A stretch of DNA of 43,856 nt from UBA6168 sp964573725 (GCA_964573725.1 CAZNLJ010000040.1:1-43856); one strand, 5' to 3'. Counted from the stretch's first letter, positions 1 through 9,397 are shown. The notes: generated by a model not told the origin, from the sequence alone. Program-made: numbers and translations.

Positions 1-68
1 GCTTCGGCGCGCCGCCGGCCGTCCTGTCCAAAAGGCGAGAAGCGCAATAAAAAACCCTTTGGTTGTGC

Positions 69-144
69 GTAGCTTATGTTTTTATACAATCTTGCAACCT
101 TGCAATCAAAATATTCGATTTGGTTCTTGAGGTGCGAAAGATGA
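69..144 (+). repeat. 76-bp AT-rich repeat, left copy
   Basis: This stretch matches the reverse complement of 43721-43797 at about 68 of 77 aligned positions (8 mismatches, one 1-base gap). Both copies begin GTAGCTTATG and share the blocks AACCTTGCAATCA, ATATTCGATTTGGT and AGGTGCGAAAGA. The flanks on the outer side differ between copies, so the repeat has a real edge at about position 69. It is AT-rich in a GC-rich chromosome and lies 32 bp past the end of the M16 peptidase gene. Mismatches fall on all codon positions and one copy has a 1-base deletion, so it is probably non-coding. Its identity (small mobile element, decayed transposon end, dispersed intergenic repeat) is unknown. Confidence 0.8.
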
Positions 145-176
145 GGTCAACGGGAGGCGCGACGGCCCGACCCTGC

Positions 177-3023
177 TCAGGGCATGACGGTGCGGATATC
201 CACTTCCCGAACCGGACCGATACTTTCCAGTAAGCTCCGGTCTATCCGCTCCTTGCTCCCCATGACGACATAAGTGTAGTTCCTGCCCCGGACGAACCGC
301 TCCTGGAAAGCCACCAGGTCGGTCGGACTTGCATGACCCACCGCCTCGTACAAATCCTTTCGAAGGTCGTGCGCGTACCCGCGAAGCTGGGTCTGCCGCC
401 AATTCCAATACAACTGCTCCCTTTGCACCCGGCCGGTTTCGATTTTCTTTTTCACGGATTGGACCGATTGCCGCAGCTGCGGCAGGGACACCGGCATCTC
501 ATCCAGCAAGGACCGCATGGCATGGAGCGCCTCCCGCAACTTGTCCGGTTGGGTGCCGACATACGTTCGAAGGTAGTGGCCCGCCTGCGCTTTTTCCGGG
601 GATGTGTAGCTCGCATATGCGGCATATGCCAATGCACGGGATTCCCTGATTTCCTGGAAGACGATGGACGAAAGCCCCCTTCCGAAATAGTCGTTGTACC
701 ATTCCGACATCAGGTATTCCGGCAATTGGAAGGATGCCGACCCTTTTGACAACATCATGACTTCCGCTTGCACCATGGGAAAATCCAGGAATATGACCTG
801 GTCTTCCACCGTCGGCAACTCGGGGAACGGACGGGGTGCCAGCAAGGGCAGGTATCGGGCGGGAACCCGGTGATACCGCTCGAGCAAGCCCACCACCACG
901 CCGGCATCCAGGGACCCGTAATAGTAGACCCGGTGCGCGTAACTGGTCAGCCGGTGGATTTCCGCCAACAGCTCCTCCGGCCGGACATCATGCAGGGCTT
1001 CGGCCGACAATCGGTTGGTGTAGGGGGAGTCCGATCCGTATTTGGCATAATGAAACAAGGCATCCTGTAATATCGCCGACTTGTTGCCGCGGTCGTTCTC
1101 CCGCGCCCGGAGGATATCCGCCACCAACTTGTCCCATACCGCCCCGTTCCCTTCCGCTTCCGCCAGGACATGCTCGAACAGCTGGATCCCTTCCGCTACC
1201 GAGGCCTCCAATCCGCTCAGCGTGACGTACAGGCGTTCGTTCCCCACCGTTACACCGAACTGCAGCCCCAATCGGAAAAAGGCTTCCTGCAGCTGCTCCG
1301 CCGTATACCGCCGGGTACCGAGGTAGGGCAGGTAAGCAACGGCCAGGGCCAGCAGGGGGTGGCTGTTCCGACCCATCTCCAGGATGTAATGCAACGAAAA
1401 AGTACCGTTCCCCCGGTTCCGGACCACATCCAGGGTGTACCCCTGCCCGGTTGGTACGGATTGTATTTCCTGGCCGTAGTCGACAAAAACCGGGGCCAGG
1501 GGAGGCGATTGTTTCGACAGGAAAGCCTCCGCATACCCGGATGCGGCCTCCCGATTCACCACCACCGGGGTAATCGGCGGTTTGTCCACCTTCAATACAC
1601 CGGGATCCTCCCCTTGGTGCTTGTGGACCACGGCATATCCCGTACCGAAGTGCGCCCGGGCAAAGGCCGCCATCTCCTCCGCACCGTAGCGGCTCCACCG
1701 CTCGAAACGGGATACGTGCTGCGCCCAGGGAATCCCCAGGATGAAGGCATCCGTCATCTGGGCAACCCGGCCCGCATTGGTCTCATCGGCCTTGATGGAT
1801 GCCAGCCTGAGGTCCCGGACGACCGCCTCCGGCATCCAGTCCGGAAAATCGCCCGCCATCAAGCGGTCCATCGCCCCCCGCAACAGGTCCTCCACTTCGG
1901 CCAGGGTCTGTCCTTCCCGCGGCCGACCGTACAACTGGAAGGCCGAAAGATCCGCCATCACGGTCGCACCGGCCCGGGCATCCAGCAACTGTTGTCGCTG
2001 CAGGAGACCCAGGTCGATCAACCCCGCACGGCCGTTGGACAAGACCCGCCCGATCAGGGTAATCATATCCGCCGCATAGGTTCCCGCCCCCGGGAAGCGC
2101 CATCCCATCTGCACATACGGTGCCTCCTGGCCGTACACGTCCGCCCGCCGGATTTCCGCCCGGGCCGGTGCTTGCTCCGTGAACCGGAACGGCGGAACGG
2201 GCGCCGGCTCCCATTCCCCGAAGTATTGTTCCGCCCAGGCCAGTACCCGGTCGGGGTCGAAATCACCGGACATGACCAGCGCCATGTTGTTCGGCCGGTA
2301 ATATCGCTCGAAATAGGACTTGATAAGGCGATGGGACGGATTCTTGAGGTGCTCCCCTTCCCCCATGGTGGTCTGCGTACCGTAGGGATGGTCCGGGAAA
2401 AGCAGCCGGTTCATGATTTTACCGACTTTGCGGAAATCCCGGTCCTGGCTGATGTTGAACTCCTCGTACACCGTCTCCAGCTCGGTATGGAACAGGCGGA
2501 GCGTCACTTCCCGGAACCGCTCCTGCTCCAATTCCATCCAGCGCTCGATTTCGTTGGATGGTATGTCGTTGATATACACCGTCTGTTCCACCCAGGTGTA
2601 GGCGTTCGTATGCGTGGCCCCCAATACACTGATGAGCTTGTCGTACTCGTTCGCGGCGACCAGTTTCGCCGCCGCACCCGATACGGTGTCGATTTCCCGG
2701 TAAATGGCTTGCCGCCGGGCGGGATCCTTCTCCCGGCGATGCTGCTCGTAAAGGTCGGCGATCTGTTCCAGGAGCGGCGCCTCCGCCGCCCAGTCCAGGC
2801 TTCCGATCCGGCGGGTTCCCTTGAACATCATGTGCTCCAGGTAGTGCGCCAATCCCGTCGTTTCGGGCGGGTCGTGCTTGGAACCCGCCCGGACGGCGAT
2901 TTGGGTGTATACCCGCGGTGCCGCATCGTTCACGCTCAGGAATACCTGCATGCCGTTGCGCAAGGTGTGGTGGTGTACCTGTATCGGGTCCGCCACTTCC
3001 GTTTCTGTCCATTGATGATTCAT
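177..3023 (-). CDS. M16 family (insulinase/pitrilysin-like) zinc metallopeptidase
   Basis: This encodes a single-chain M16 peptidase of 948 residues. The inverted zinc motif HYLEH is at residues 60-64 (His60, Glu63 as catalytic base, His64), and the third ligand is probably a Glu in the ELETVYEE segment about 75-120 residues later. The second half looks like the usual non-catalytic M16 repeat. I chose the ATG at 3023 because the protein then begins just before the conserved LRNGMQVFLS strand; a longer in-frame extension to 3149 would overlap the preceding gene and adds no recognisable sequence. No signal peptide is evident, so a cytoplasmic peptide-degrading role is more likely than export, though this is inference. 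It is the last gene of a minus-strand run after the TlpA-like gene (86 bp gap). Substrate unknown. Confidence 0.9.
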   Translation of the reverse strand: MNHQWTETEVADPIQVHHHTLRNGMQVFLSVNDAAPRVYTQIAVRAGSKHDPPETTGLAHYLEHMMFKGTRRIGSLDWAAEAPLLEQIADLYEQHRREKDPARRQAIYREIDTVSGAAAKLVAANEYDKLISVLGATHTNAYTWVEQTVYINDIPSNEIERWMELEQERFREVTLRLFHTELETVYEEFNISQDRDFRKVGKIMNRLLFPDHPYGTQTTMGEGEHLKNPSHRLIKSYFERYYRPNNMALVMSGDFDPDRVLAWAEQYFGEWEPAPVPPFRFTEQAPARAEIRRADVYGQEAPYVQMGWRFPGAGTYAADMITLIGRVLSNGRAGLIDLGLLQRQQLLDARAGATVMADLSAFQLYGRPREGQTLAEVEDLLRGAMDRLMAGDFPDWMPEAVVRDLRLASIKADETNAGRVAQMTDAFILGIPWAQHVSRFERWSRYGAEEMAAFARAHFGTGYAVVHKHQGEDPGVLKVDKPPITPVVVNREAASGYAEAFLSKQSPPLAPVFVDYGQEIQSVPTGQGYTLDVVRNRGNGTFSLHYILEMGRNSHPLLALAVAYLPYLGTRRYTAEQLQEAFFRLGLQFGVTVGNERLYVTLSGLEASVAEGIQLFEHVLAEAEGNGAVWDKLVADILRARENDRGNKSAILQDALFHYAKYGSDSPYTNRLSAEALHDVRPEELLAEIHRLTSYAHRVYYYGSLDAGVVVGLLERYHRVPARYLPLLAPRPFPELPTVEDQVIFLDFPMVQAEVMMLSKGSASFQLPEYLMSEWYNDYFGRGLSSIVFQEIRESRALAYAAYASYTSPEKAQAGHYLRTYVGTQPDKLREALHAMRSLLDEMPVSLPQLRQSVQSVKKKIETGRVQREQLYWNWRQTQLRGYAHDLRKDLYEAVGHASPTDLVAFQERFVRGRNYTYVVMGSKERIDRSLLESIGPVREVDIRTVMP

Positions 3024-3109
3024 TTGTCGGAAAATGATTTGCCGCTGTGGGTTCGCGGCTTGCTGCCCGAACCCGGTGTACCCCTCCCCGGATGCCGGCC
3101 GGCCTTTCG

Positions 3110-3658
3110 TCAGGAGCGGAGTCTTGGCCCCAAATAGGCATCCACCCAATCCGGTTCCGGATTGACCGCCAGGATACGACCGTCGGGCCCGATCAGGAAA
3201 GTGGAAGGTAATTGACGGACGCCATATTGATGGGCGATGGGGGAATCAAAAAAACGGAGGCTGCTGGAAGGATCGAACAGGTGGAAGGCCCAGTCCATTT
3301 GATGCCGTGCGATGGCAGCGGACCAATTGGCGGCATCCGCCTCCACCCCGATGGCGATGATCCGGAACCCCTCGGCATCCGTGAAAGTACGCCCCCCGTA
3401 CCGGGCCGCCAGGGCTTTCAGGTTCGGGATCTGCCGCAGACAAGGCCCGCACCAACTCCCCCAGAAATCAATCAGCACATATTGCCCGCGTAAATCGGAC
3501 AAACGAAGGGATTGCCCCGATGGGAGTATCCCCAGAAAATCCGGCGCCTTGTCCGATTCCCCCACATCCGGTTTCATGTAAAAATGCCGGCCGACCGAAA
3601 TGGTACCGGAAACGATGACCATCCCGATCAGGAAATGGATGAAATTCAATTTTTTCAT
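3110..3658 (-). CDS. TlpA-like thioredoxin-fold oxidoreductase, membrane anchored
   Basis: This is a 182-residue redoxin of the TlpA/ResA type. An N-terminal hydrophobic segment (about residues 6-22) should anchor it to the inner membrane with the thioredoxin fold in the periplasm. The active site WCGPC places the redox cysteines at 70 and 73, and the RQLPSTFLIG segment supplies the cis-proline loop. Such proteins reduce or shuffle disulfides of exported proteins or help cytochrome c maturation; the target here is not shown by context. It lies 151 bp after the GCS2-CBS gene and 86 bp before the M16 peptidase on the same strand, so co-transcription is possible. Confidence 0.88.
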   Translation of the reverse strand: MKKLNFIHFLIGMVIVSGTISVGRHFYMKPDVGESDKAPDFLGILPSGQSLRLSDLRGQYVLIDFWGSWCGPCLRQIPNLKALAARYGGRTFTDAEGFRIIAIGVEADAANWSAAIARHQMDWAFHLFDPSSSLRFFDSPIAHQYGVRQLPSTFLIGPDGRILAVNPEPDWVDAYLGPRLRS

Positions 3659-3809
3659 ACTGCCAGGTCATGGCGGCCGACCGATCGACCCGAACCGACT
3701 GTCCCGGCCGAAGGGAATCCCGGCGGGAGCACATCGGAGACAAGCCCCCATGCACAACCGGAAAAGGCACCCTTACAAGAACGCGCCGGGCCGGCAATGG
3801 TTCGACCGG

Positions 3810-5747
3810 TCATTTGCCCGCCTCCAACCGCTCCATCAGCCGGGCGGAAACCCGAAGGAAATCCATCTCCGTAATGACGCCCACCAGCTCCCGATCCTTA
3901 CCCTGCACAACCGGCAGGCAACCGATTTGGTTCGTCTGCATGATCCGCATCGCTTCCATGATCGGCATCTTGGGAGTCACCGTGAACGGCTCCGGAATCA
4001 TGATGTCCTTGACTGTAATCATGCTTTCCCGGTCCCCTAACCGGTTTTGACGCGCATAGTGCCGCAACAGCAAACGCGCGGTGACCAAGCCCACCAACCG
4101 ACCTTTGGCATCCTCCACCGGGACGTACCGCACCCGCCGCCAGGACATGATCTCGGACAACAGGTCGACGATGTCGTCCTTTTGGGCGGTAATCAGGTCC
4201 GTCGCCATGAATTCCTCCACCCGTAACCGGGTCGGTACGTATTCCTCCAGTTCGCCGGGGTCCGGCAGGTTCCATTCGTGCACGGGCTTTTCTTTTTCCT
4301 GGTTCTTGACGATACAGGCGGTCAGCACCGCCGTCGCCTCGTCCGTCGTGATGGATTGCTTCAACTGTGTATAAGCCCGCAGCTGCCAGCGGGCTCCGGT
4401 CATGTGGGCCTTTGTCCGCGCCTCGATGATCCCCATGTAATGGTCGATGTCGCTGCCATCCACCCCCCGCGAAGCGAGCCCCTCCCGCGCAATGGGTATC
4501 AACTCCTCCAAAATCAGGTCGTTGGCCGAATATTTCTTGTCCCCGAACCAGGTGAATTTGGAATCGATCCCGTACCGGGATGCCTTGAGGAAATTGTCCC
4601 GGACATCTTCCCAGGACAGATGCCGGCATACGTCCTCGCATTGGTTGCCCAAGCCGACGACGGATCCCAGCCAAAATGCGGCATTCGCGATTTCATCCAC
4701 CACCGTCGGACCCGCCGGCAATACCCGGTTCTCTATCCGGAGATGGGGCTTCCCGTTTTCGCTGATCCCGTAACAAGGGCGGTTCCAACGGTATACCGTG
4801 GAATTGTGTACTTGCAGCGCGCGGAGCTTCGGTGTCTTGCCTTCCCGCAACTGCTGCAGCGATTCCTCCGATGTTTCGGAAGTCATCAGGACACGGAAGC
4901 GGGCAATGTCCTCCCGATAGATTTCCAGAATGGAATTTTGCAGCCAACCGGTTCCGAAGTTCACCCGTGGGCTGCGCTCCCGAAGATGGTCCTGGGAAGT
5001 CCGCGTATCCAGTGCCTGCTGAAAAAGGGCGATCCGGCTTTCGTGCCACAACCGTTTCCCAAAGACAATCGGCGAGTTGGCCGCAATGGCGATCACCGGC
5101 GCCGTCAACGTCTGGGCGATGTTGTACAAGCGGACGAAATCGGCGGGCGCCACCTGCAAATGCACCTGGAAACTGGTATTGCACGCCTCCAGCAAGGGGG
5201 AGTCGTGCTTGAGGTGCAATTCGTCGATGCCGTTCAGGTTGAGCTCGAAGGTTTCCCCGATCAGCTGGCTGGCCAACGCTTTCATCAGGGCCAGGTACCG
5301 GGGCTTCGGTGTAAGGTTCTCCAGGTCCAGGTCGGATTTGCGCAAGGTGGTCAGGATTCCCGTCAAAGCGATGCCCGCCCCCTTCCGACGGGCCACTTCC
5401 CGGATGCGCTCGAGGTATTCCTTGTTCTCCGCTTCCATCGCCCGGAAACAATCTCCGGTAAACAGCCGGGGCGTCAGGTTCGTCTCCAGGTTGAACTGGG
5501 CCAACTCCGTATCCAACCAGGGCTGCGGCCCCATCTCCTGCAGGATGTCCATGTTGATGCGCGCCGGCTTGTAGGTCCGCGTGTCCACCAGGCACATCTC
5601 TTGTTCCGCCCCGATCCGGACCACGTCCCGCTCGAACCAATCGTGCACCAACATGTACTCCAAGGCCTGCATGTCGTCCAGCAAGCTCCTGACAAATTGC
5701 TGAAGGGCTTCCTGCCCTTGCGCCAACGCTACTTTTTGCTCTCCCAT
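3810..5747 (-). CDS. Glutamate-cysteine ligase-like (GCS2 family) protein with C-terminal CBS domain pair
   Basis: This 645-residue protein joins two parts. Residues ~25-500 resemble the GCS2 ATP-dependent carboxylate-amine ligase family (relatives of YbdK and plant-type glutamate-cysteine ligase); the RIGAEQEMCLVD segment fits the acidic metal/substrate strand, and NLETNLTPR and RIENRVLPAGP are other conserved-looking stretches. Residues ~510-565 and ~580-640 are two CBS motifs (EFMATDLITA...YVPV...GLVTARLLL; DIMIPEPFTV...CLPVV...GVITEMDFL) forming a Bateman module that usually senses adenosyl nucleotides. A nucleotide-gated amide ligase is the natural inference, but the substrate is unknown. 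I use ATG 5747; ATGs at 5774 and 5801 are also in frame. No glutathione synthetase is nearby. Confidence 0.82.
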   Translation of the reverse strand: MGEQKVALAQGQEALQQFVRSLLDDMQALEYMLVHDWFERDVVRIGAEQEMCLVDTRTYKPARINMDILQEMGPQPWLDTELAQFNLETNLTPRLFTGDCFRAMEAENKEYLERIREVARRKGAGIALTGILTTLRKSDLDLENLTPKPRYLALMKALASQLIGETFELNLNGIDELHLKHDSPLLEACNTSFQVHLQVAPADFVRLYNIAQTLTAPVIAIAANSPIVFGKRLWHESRIALFQQALDTRTSQDHLRERSPRVNFGTGWLQNSILEIYREDIARFRVLMTSETSEESLQQLREGKTPKLRALQVHNSTVYRWNRPCYGISENGKPHLRIENRVLPAGPTVVDEIANAAFWLGSVVGLGNQCEDVCRHLSWEDVRDNFLKASRYGIDSKFTWFGDKKYSANDLILEELIPIAREGLASRGVDGSDIDHYMGIIEARTKAHMTGARWQLRAYTQLKQSITTDEATAVLTACIVKNQEKEKPVHEWNLPDPGELEEYVPTRLRVEEFMATDLITAQKDDIVDLLSEIMSWRRVRYVPVEDAKGRLVGLVTARLLLRHYARQNRLGDRESMITVKDIMIPEPFTVTPKMPIMEAMRIMQTNQIGCLPVVQGKDRELVGVITEMDFLRVSARLMERLEAGK

Positions 5748-5984
5748 GGTCTTTGTGTGGATTTCCCTGGCCATGGACAAAGGATACCCGCCCGGAGGCA
5801 CCCCTTACCCCTTTTCAGGAAATAATATTACGGGATTTTTATGAATGCCGTATCCTGTCGCCCAAATTACCCTGCACGCAAGCGAAAATATTCTTACGAA
5901 GCTTCCCTTTCCGGGATGCCTGCCCGGACCCTATTTTTCCACAGGCTTATGCCTCCCGGGAAAGGAGGGGTGGCAGGAGCTTTC

Positions 5985-5992
5985 CAAACTTA
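5985..5992 (-). promoter_or_regulatory. Candidate -7 promoter box (TAAGTTTG) in the divergent gap 5748-6198
   Basis: The minus strand reads TAAGTTTG, matching the Bacteroidota -7 consensus TAnnTTTG, about 240 bp upstream of the GCS2-CBS gene. I do not see a TTG at the expected -33 distance, so this is weak. The rest of the 451-bp divergent gap (5748-6198) holds no convincing gene or terminator. Confidence 0.3.
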
Positions 5993-6198
5993 CGCTTTAC
6001 CCGGGAAATCGCAGCCGGATGGCCGCTTCCGATGGGAGAATTTGGTATCGGCATGCCTACAACCCGTTTCCCGGATACCGGGATGCCTCCGGTTGACGGC
6101 ATTTTATTATTTTGCATGTCGATTCCATGGCTTGTTCCGCCGCATCCGGTCCTTTCCCGACCGGAAAGGAGGAAGCCGCACCACCGACCACTCCGCCG

Positions 6199-8220
6199 AT
6201 GTCCCGTTTCCTCCCGCTCCTCCTGCTATGGTGGAGCCCAATACTCCGAAGCCAGCCGCTGCATACCGGCCCGGCTGGTACGCTCCAGGTCGTCGCGGAC
6301 GGCCGGCCGATCTTCTCCACACCACCGGAAGGGCTTTGGAGCATTGCTGTGGATTGGTCGGATTGGCCGGTTGACTGGCGGCATGCCCGACCCGACAGCA
6401 CCTGGACCATGGACGAATGGCAATGCTTCTCAGGCCGTATCCGCCTTCCGGAAGGGGACTGGATCCTACAGGATGCCTATCGGCGCGAAGGGGGGCGCAT
6501 CCGTTGCATCCGACGGTTCCATTGGACCGGCCGGGAAGTGCTGGACCATATCACCCTCTCCGTCCGCTGGCAAGTGCCGACGACCGGGGTCATGGCCTTC
6601 CTGCCCGGCATCCTCTACTACGGCAATCCGTCCGGAGAACGAAACGGACAAGACAAGGTGGCCACCTTCCACGGACTGGCCGGCGAATCCGTCCGCATGG
6701 AGGAACACCGCTTCCCGATGCCCTTTGCCTGCGGGGAGTGGCAGGAGGGGGACAAGACGTTCGGCGCAGCCCTCCATTCCTTGCCTTCCCCCGTCCCCGG
6801 CGGTCATCGCCCCGACCAATGGTGGTCCCTGGGGCTATCCGCCGCATCGGACCATACGGAATGGTCCCTGTACTCCGGTCCCGTCACCTACAACGGCCGC
6901 CGGAATGTCGTCAAGGCCCTGCAGCAGGGCTTCCACGGATACGGGGATACCTGGATGAAAGTAAGCCCCGGAACCGTCATTGAAAAAACGTATTGGCTGG
7001 AAGCCTTCCAGGCTCCCGCCCCCGGCACCGCCTTCCAGCGGCCGGTCCATACCGCCATCGACCTGTTCCGGCCGTTCCACACCGACGACCTGCCGACGAT
7101 GGCGGATATCCTGGCGGCGAAATACCGCTTCGCCCGAAACCGGTGGGTGGAAGGTGAGGATTATGCCGGGTTCAACATGTATCCTCCCCATGTCCGCCCT
7201 CGGATCGTCCTCGGTTGGGCCGGCCAATGCGAGGCGCCCGGCTACGCCCTCCAGGCCCTCGCCGACCGGCTCGGCGACACCGCCGTCTGGGGAATGGTCC
7301 AAAGGTCCCTGGATCATATATGCTCCTCCCCACTGGGCCCCGATGGATTTCCCGTCGTCTATGACCTCGGCGAAAAAACCTGGAAAGACCCCGACCCGGT
7401 CTCGGAAGGCCAGGCCATGCACAGCCTGGCCCTCGCCGTCAGGACCGGACGGTCCAACGGCAAGGTAAGAACCGGACGGTGGGAACTGTTCCTGGAGAAT
7501 GCCTGCCGGCTGCACGCCGACCGTATCCTCTCCCCCGATTGGCGGCCGGTCAATACGGCCGAAGCTTTCTACATCGCACCGCTCCTCCTCGCCGCCGACC
7601 TCTTCCGGGATTCCTCCTTTTCCGCCGCCGCCCTCAAAGCGACGGACCATTACCTCCTCCGCCACCGCTCCATGCAGGAACCTTATTGGGGCGGCACCCT
7701 CGATGCCACTTGCGAGGATAAGGAAGGTGCCTGGGGTGCCTTCCAGGGCTTCCTCGCCGCTTACGAACATACGCGTGAAGACCGATACCTGACCGCCGCC
7801 CGGCATGCCGCCGATGTCGTGCTGAGCTACCTCGTGGTCTGGGATATCCCCCTGCCGCCCGGCCGAATGGCCGACCATGCCTTCAAATCCCGCGGGTGGA
7901 CGGTCGTCTCCGCCCAAAACCAACACCTCGACGTCTATGGTGTCATCATGGTGCCCGCCATCTATCGGTTGGGGCTCCTGACCCAGGATGACCAATTGCT
8001 CCGCCTCGCCGCCGTCATGTACCGCAGCTGCGGACAAATGACCGCCCCCTCCGGTGCCCATGGGGAACAATTGCAACATACCAACTTCGCCCAACATGGA
8101 GACATGTCGGACGTCGACCGCCTACGCGGCGGATACGCCGAACAATGGACCGTCTTCTGGATCACGGCCCATTTCCTTCATGCCGCCGCCCAACTCGAGG
8201 AGATGGGCGTCCGGTTCTGA
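6199..8220 (+). CDS. Exported six-hairpin-glycosidase-like protein, function unknown
   Basis: This gene encodes 673 residues. The start at 6199 gives a short signal peptide (MSRFLPLLLLWWSPILRSQ); the longer in-frame start at 6112 would place a non-hydrophobic stretch in front. Residues ~20-290 look like a beta-sandwich region rich in Trp and Gly. Residues ~300-670 are helical with features of an (alpha/alpha)6 barrel: repeated helix pairs and motifs such as EAPGYALQALADRLGD, NTAEAFYIAPLLLAADLF and WGAFQGFLAAYEHTRED. Such folds occur in glycoside hydrolases and lyases. I cannot assign a CAZy family or name catalytic acids with confidence. It is not clustered with the SusCD genes. The following DUF2911 gene starts 193 bp downstream on the same strand. 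Confidence 0.7.
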   Translation: MSRFLPLLLLWWSPILRSQPLHTGPAGTLQVVADGRPIFSTPPEGLWSIAVDWSDWPVDWRHARPDSTWTMDEWQCFSGRIRLPEGDWILQDAYRREGGRIRCIRRFHWTGREVLDHITLSVRWQVPTTGVMAFLPGILYYGNPSGERNGQDKVATFHGLAGESVRMEEHRFPMPFACGEWQEGDKTFGAALHSLPSPVPGGHRPDQWWSLGLSAASDHTEWSLYSGPVTYNGRRNVVKALQQGFHGYGDTWMKVSPGTVIEKTYWLEAFQAPAPGTAFQRPVHTAIDLFRPFHTDDLPTMADILAAKYRFARNRWVEGEDYAGFNMYPPHVRPRIVLGWAGQCEAPGYALQALADRLGDTAVWGMVQRSLDHICSSPLGPDGFPVVYDLGEKTWKDPDPVSEGQAMHSLALAVRTGRSNGKVRTGRWELFLENACRLHADRILSPDWRPVNTAEAFYIAPLLLAADLFRDSSFSAAALKATDHYLLRHRSMQEPYWGGTLDATCEDKEGAWGAFQGFLAAYEHTREDRYLTAARHAADVVLSYLVVWDIPLPPGRMADHAFKSRGWTVVSAQNQHLDVYGVIMVPAIYRLGLLTQDDQLLRLAAVMYRSCGQMTAPSGAHGEQLQHTNFAQHGDMSDVDRLRGGYAEQWTVFWITAHFLHAAAQLEEMGVRF

Positions 8221-8291
8221 CCCCACCGACTCCTGCCGCCCCATTTTGCGACTGCCCCGGAAAAAATGACGATACTATCAGCCCAAGCCAG

Positions 8292-8299
8292 TAATTTTG
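8292..8299 (+). promoter_or_regulatory. Candidate -7 promoter box (TAATTTTG) upstream of the DUF2911 gene
   Basis: TAATTTTG matches the Bacteroidota -7 consensus TAnnTTTG and lies about 115 bp before the start codon at 8414. No TTG is seen at 17-23 bp upstream, so only half the expected promoter is visible. Confidence 0.35.
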
Positions 8300-8413
8300 C
8301 CCCGCAAACAAATCCGGGTAGCCTCGGCCCCATCGGATGCCGGTTCTTCGGACCCGTGCAACCGGCCCTGCCGAATACCCATCCAATCACTCATCTTCAT
8401 CAAATCAAAATCC

Positions 8414-9280
8414 ATGAGAAAAGTAGTACTGACGCTTTCATCCCTGCTGTTGGCGGTTTGCTTCCATACCGCCGGCGCCCAGATCGTGACGCCCGCCGCC
8501 AGCCCGTCCGCCAAAATCACCCAGAAGGCCGGCCTCACCGACATCACCATCGAGTACAGCCGCCCCAGTGCCAAAGGCCGCGTCATCTTCGGCGACCTGG
8601 TTCCTTTCGGTGAAATGTGGCGGACCGGTGCCAATAAGAACTCCATGATCACCTTCAGCGACAAGGTCACCATCGGCGGCAAGGAAATCCCCGCCGGCAG
8701 CTACGCCATCTTCACCACCCCCGGCCAGTCCTCCTGGGAAATCCTGCTCTATACCGACACCGAAAACTGGGGCAACCCGGAAAACTTCGACGACGCCAAA
8801 GTGGCCGCCCGTATCACCGCCCCCGTCCAATCGCTGAACCATCCCGTGGAAACCTTTACCATCGGTATCGACGGCATCACCAATGACAAATGCGCCGTTT
8901 TCATCAGCTGGGAAAAGACCAGCGTCTCCTTCGAGGTGTCCCTCAATACCCATGAGGTGGTCTCCAAATCCATCGCCAAGACCATGGCCGGACCGGATGC
9001 CAACGACTACTATGCCGCCGGCCGCTACTACCTCGAAAGCGGTCAGGATTTCCAAAAGGCCTACGATTGGATCCATCGCTCCAACGAGCTGGACCCGGAC
9101 AAATTCTGGAAACTGCGCCAGGAAGCCCTCGCCCTCGCCGCCCTGCAACGCTTTGCCGACGCCATCGCCGTGGCGGAACAATCCAAGGCCCTCGCCATCA
9201 AGGCGGGCAACAAGGATTACGAACGCATGAACACCGCATCCATCCAGGAATGGTCCCTCAAGACCTCCCGGAAAAAATAA
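8414..9280 (+). CDS. DUF2911 domain protein, exported
   Basis: The product has 288 residues. The ATG at 8414 starts a clear signal peptide (MRKVVLTLSSLLLAVCFHTAGA, cut before QIV). Residues ~30-165 carry the DUF2911 signature seen widely in Bacteroidota: SPSAKITQKAGLTDITIEYSRP, GRVIFGDLVPFGEMWRTGAN and IPAGSYAIFTTPG. The remaining ~110 residues are helical and look like TPR-type repeats (YYAAGRYYLES, AYDWIHRSNELDP, ALALAALQRFADAIAVAEQ). The molecular function of DUF2911 is unknown. The protein should be periplasmic or surface-located. Transcription probably ends at the hairpin at 9324-9362. Confidence 0.85.
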   Translation: MRKVVLTLSSLLLAVCFHTAGAQIVTPAASPSAKITQKAGLTDITIEYSRPSAKGRVIFGDLVPFGEMWRTGANKNSMITFSDKVTIGGKEIPAGSYAIFTTPGQSSWEILLYTDTENWGNPENFDDAKVAARITAPVQSLNHPVETFTIGIDGITNDKCAVFISWEKTSVSFEVSLNTHEVVSKSIAKTMAGPDANDYYAAGRYYLESGQDFQKAYDWIHRSNELDPDKFWKLRQEALALAALQRFADAIAVAEQSKALAIKAGNKDYERMNTASIQEWSLKTSRKK

Positions 9281-9323
9281 TCCGCCGTCTCCGCCGGTAA
9301 CACCGCCGGTATCAGGTACAAGG

Positions 9324-9362
9324 AAGGGGCGCACACCGGTATTCGACGGCTGTGCTCCCCTT
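9324..9362. terminator. Probable bidirectional terminator between convergent genes
   Basis: A 12-bp stem with one mismatch (9324-9335 with 9351-9362; core AAGGGG.GCACA/TGTGC.CCCCTT) lies between the DUF2911 gene and the convergent nucleotidyltransferase gene. The T-tract is poor (TTTCTCGTTT on plus), so termination strength is uncertain. Confidence 0.5.
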
Positions 9363-9397
9363 TCTCGTTTACGCCCCCGGCATACCCTCCCGCTCCG

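Noticed and set aside
1170..3137. 655-codon open frame on the plus strand
   Set aside because: It is antisense to the M16 peptidase gene, has Arg/Pro/Gly-rich shadow composition and no recognisable motif; high GC keeps antisense frames open.
4278..5825. 515-codon open frame on the plus strand
   Set aside because: Antisense to the GCS2-CBS gene, whose domains are clear; composition is that of a shadow.
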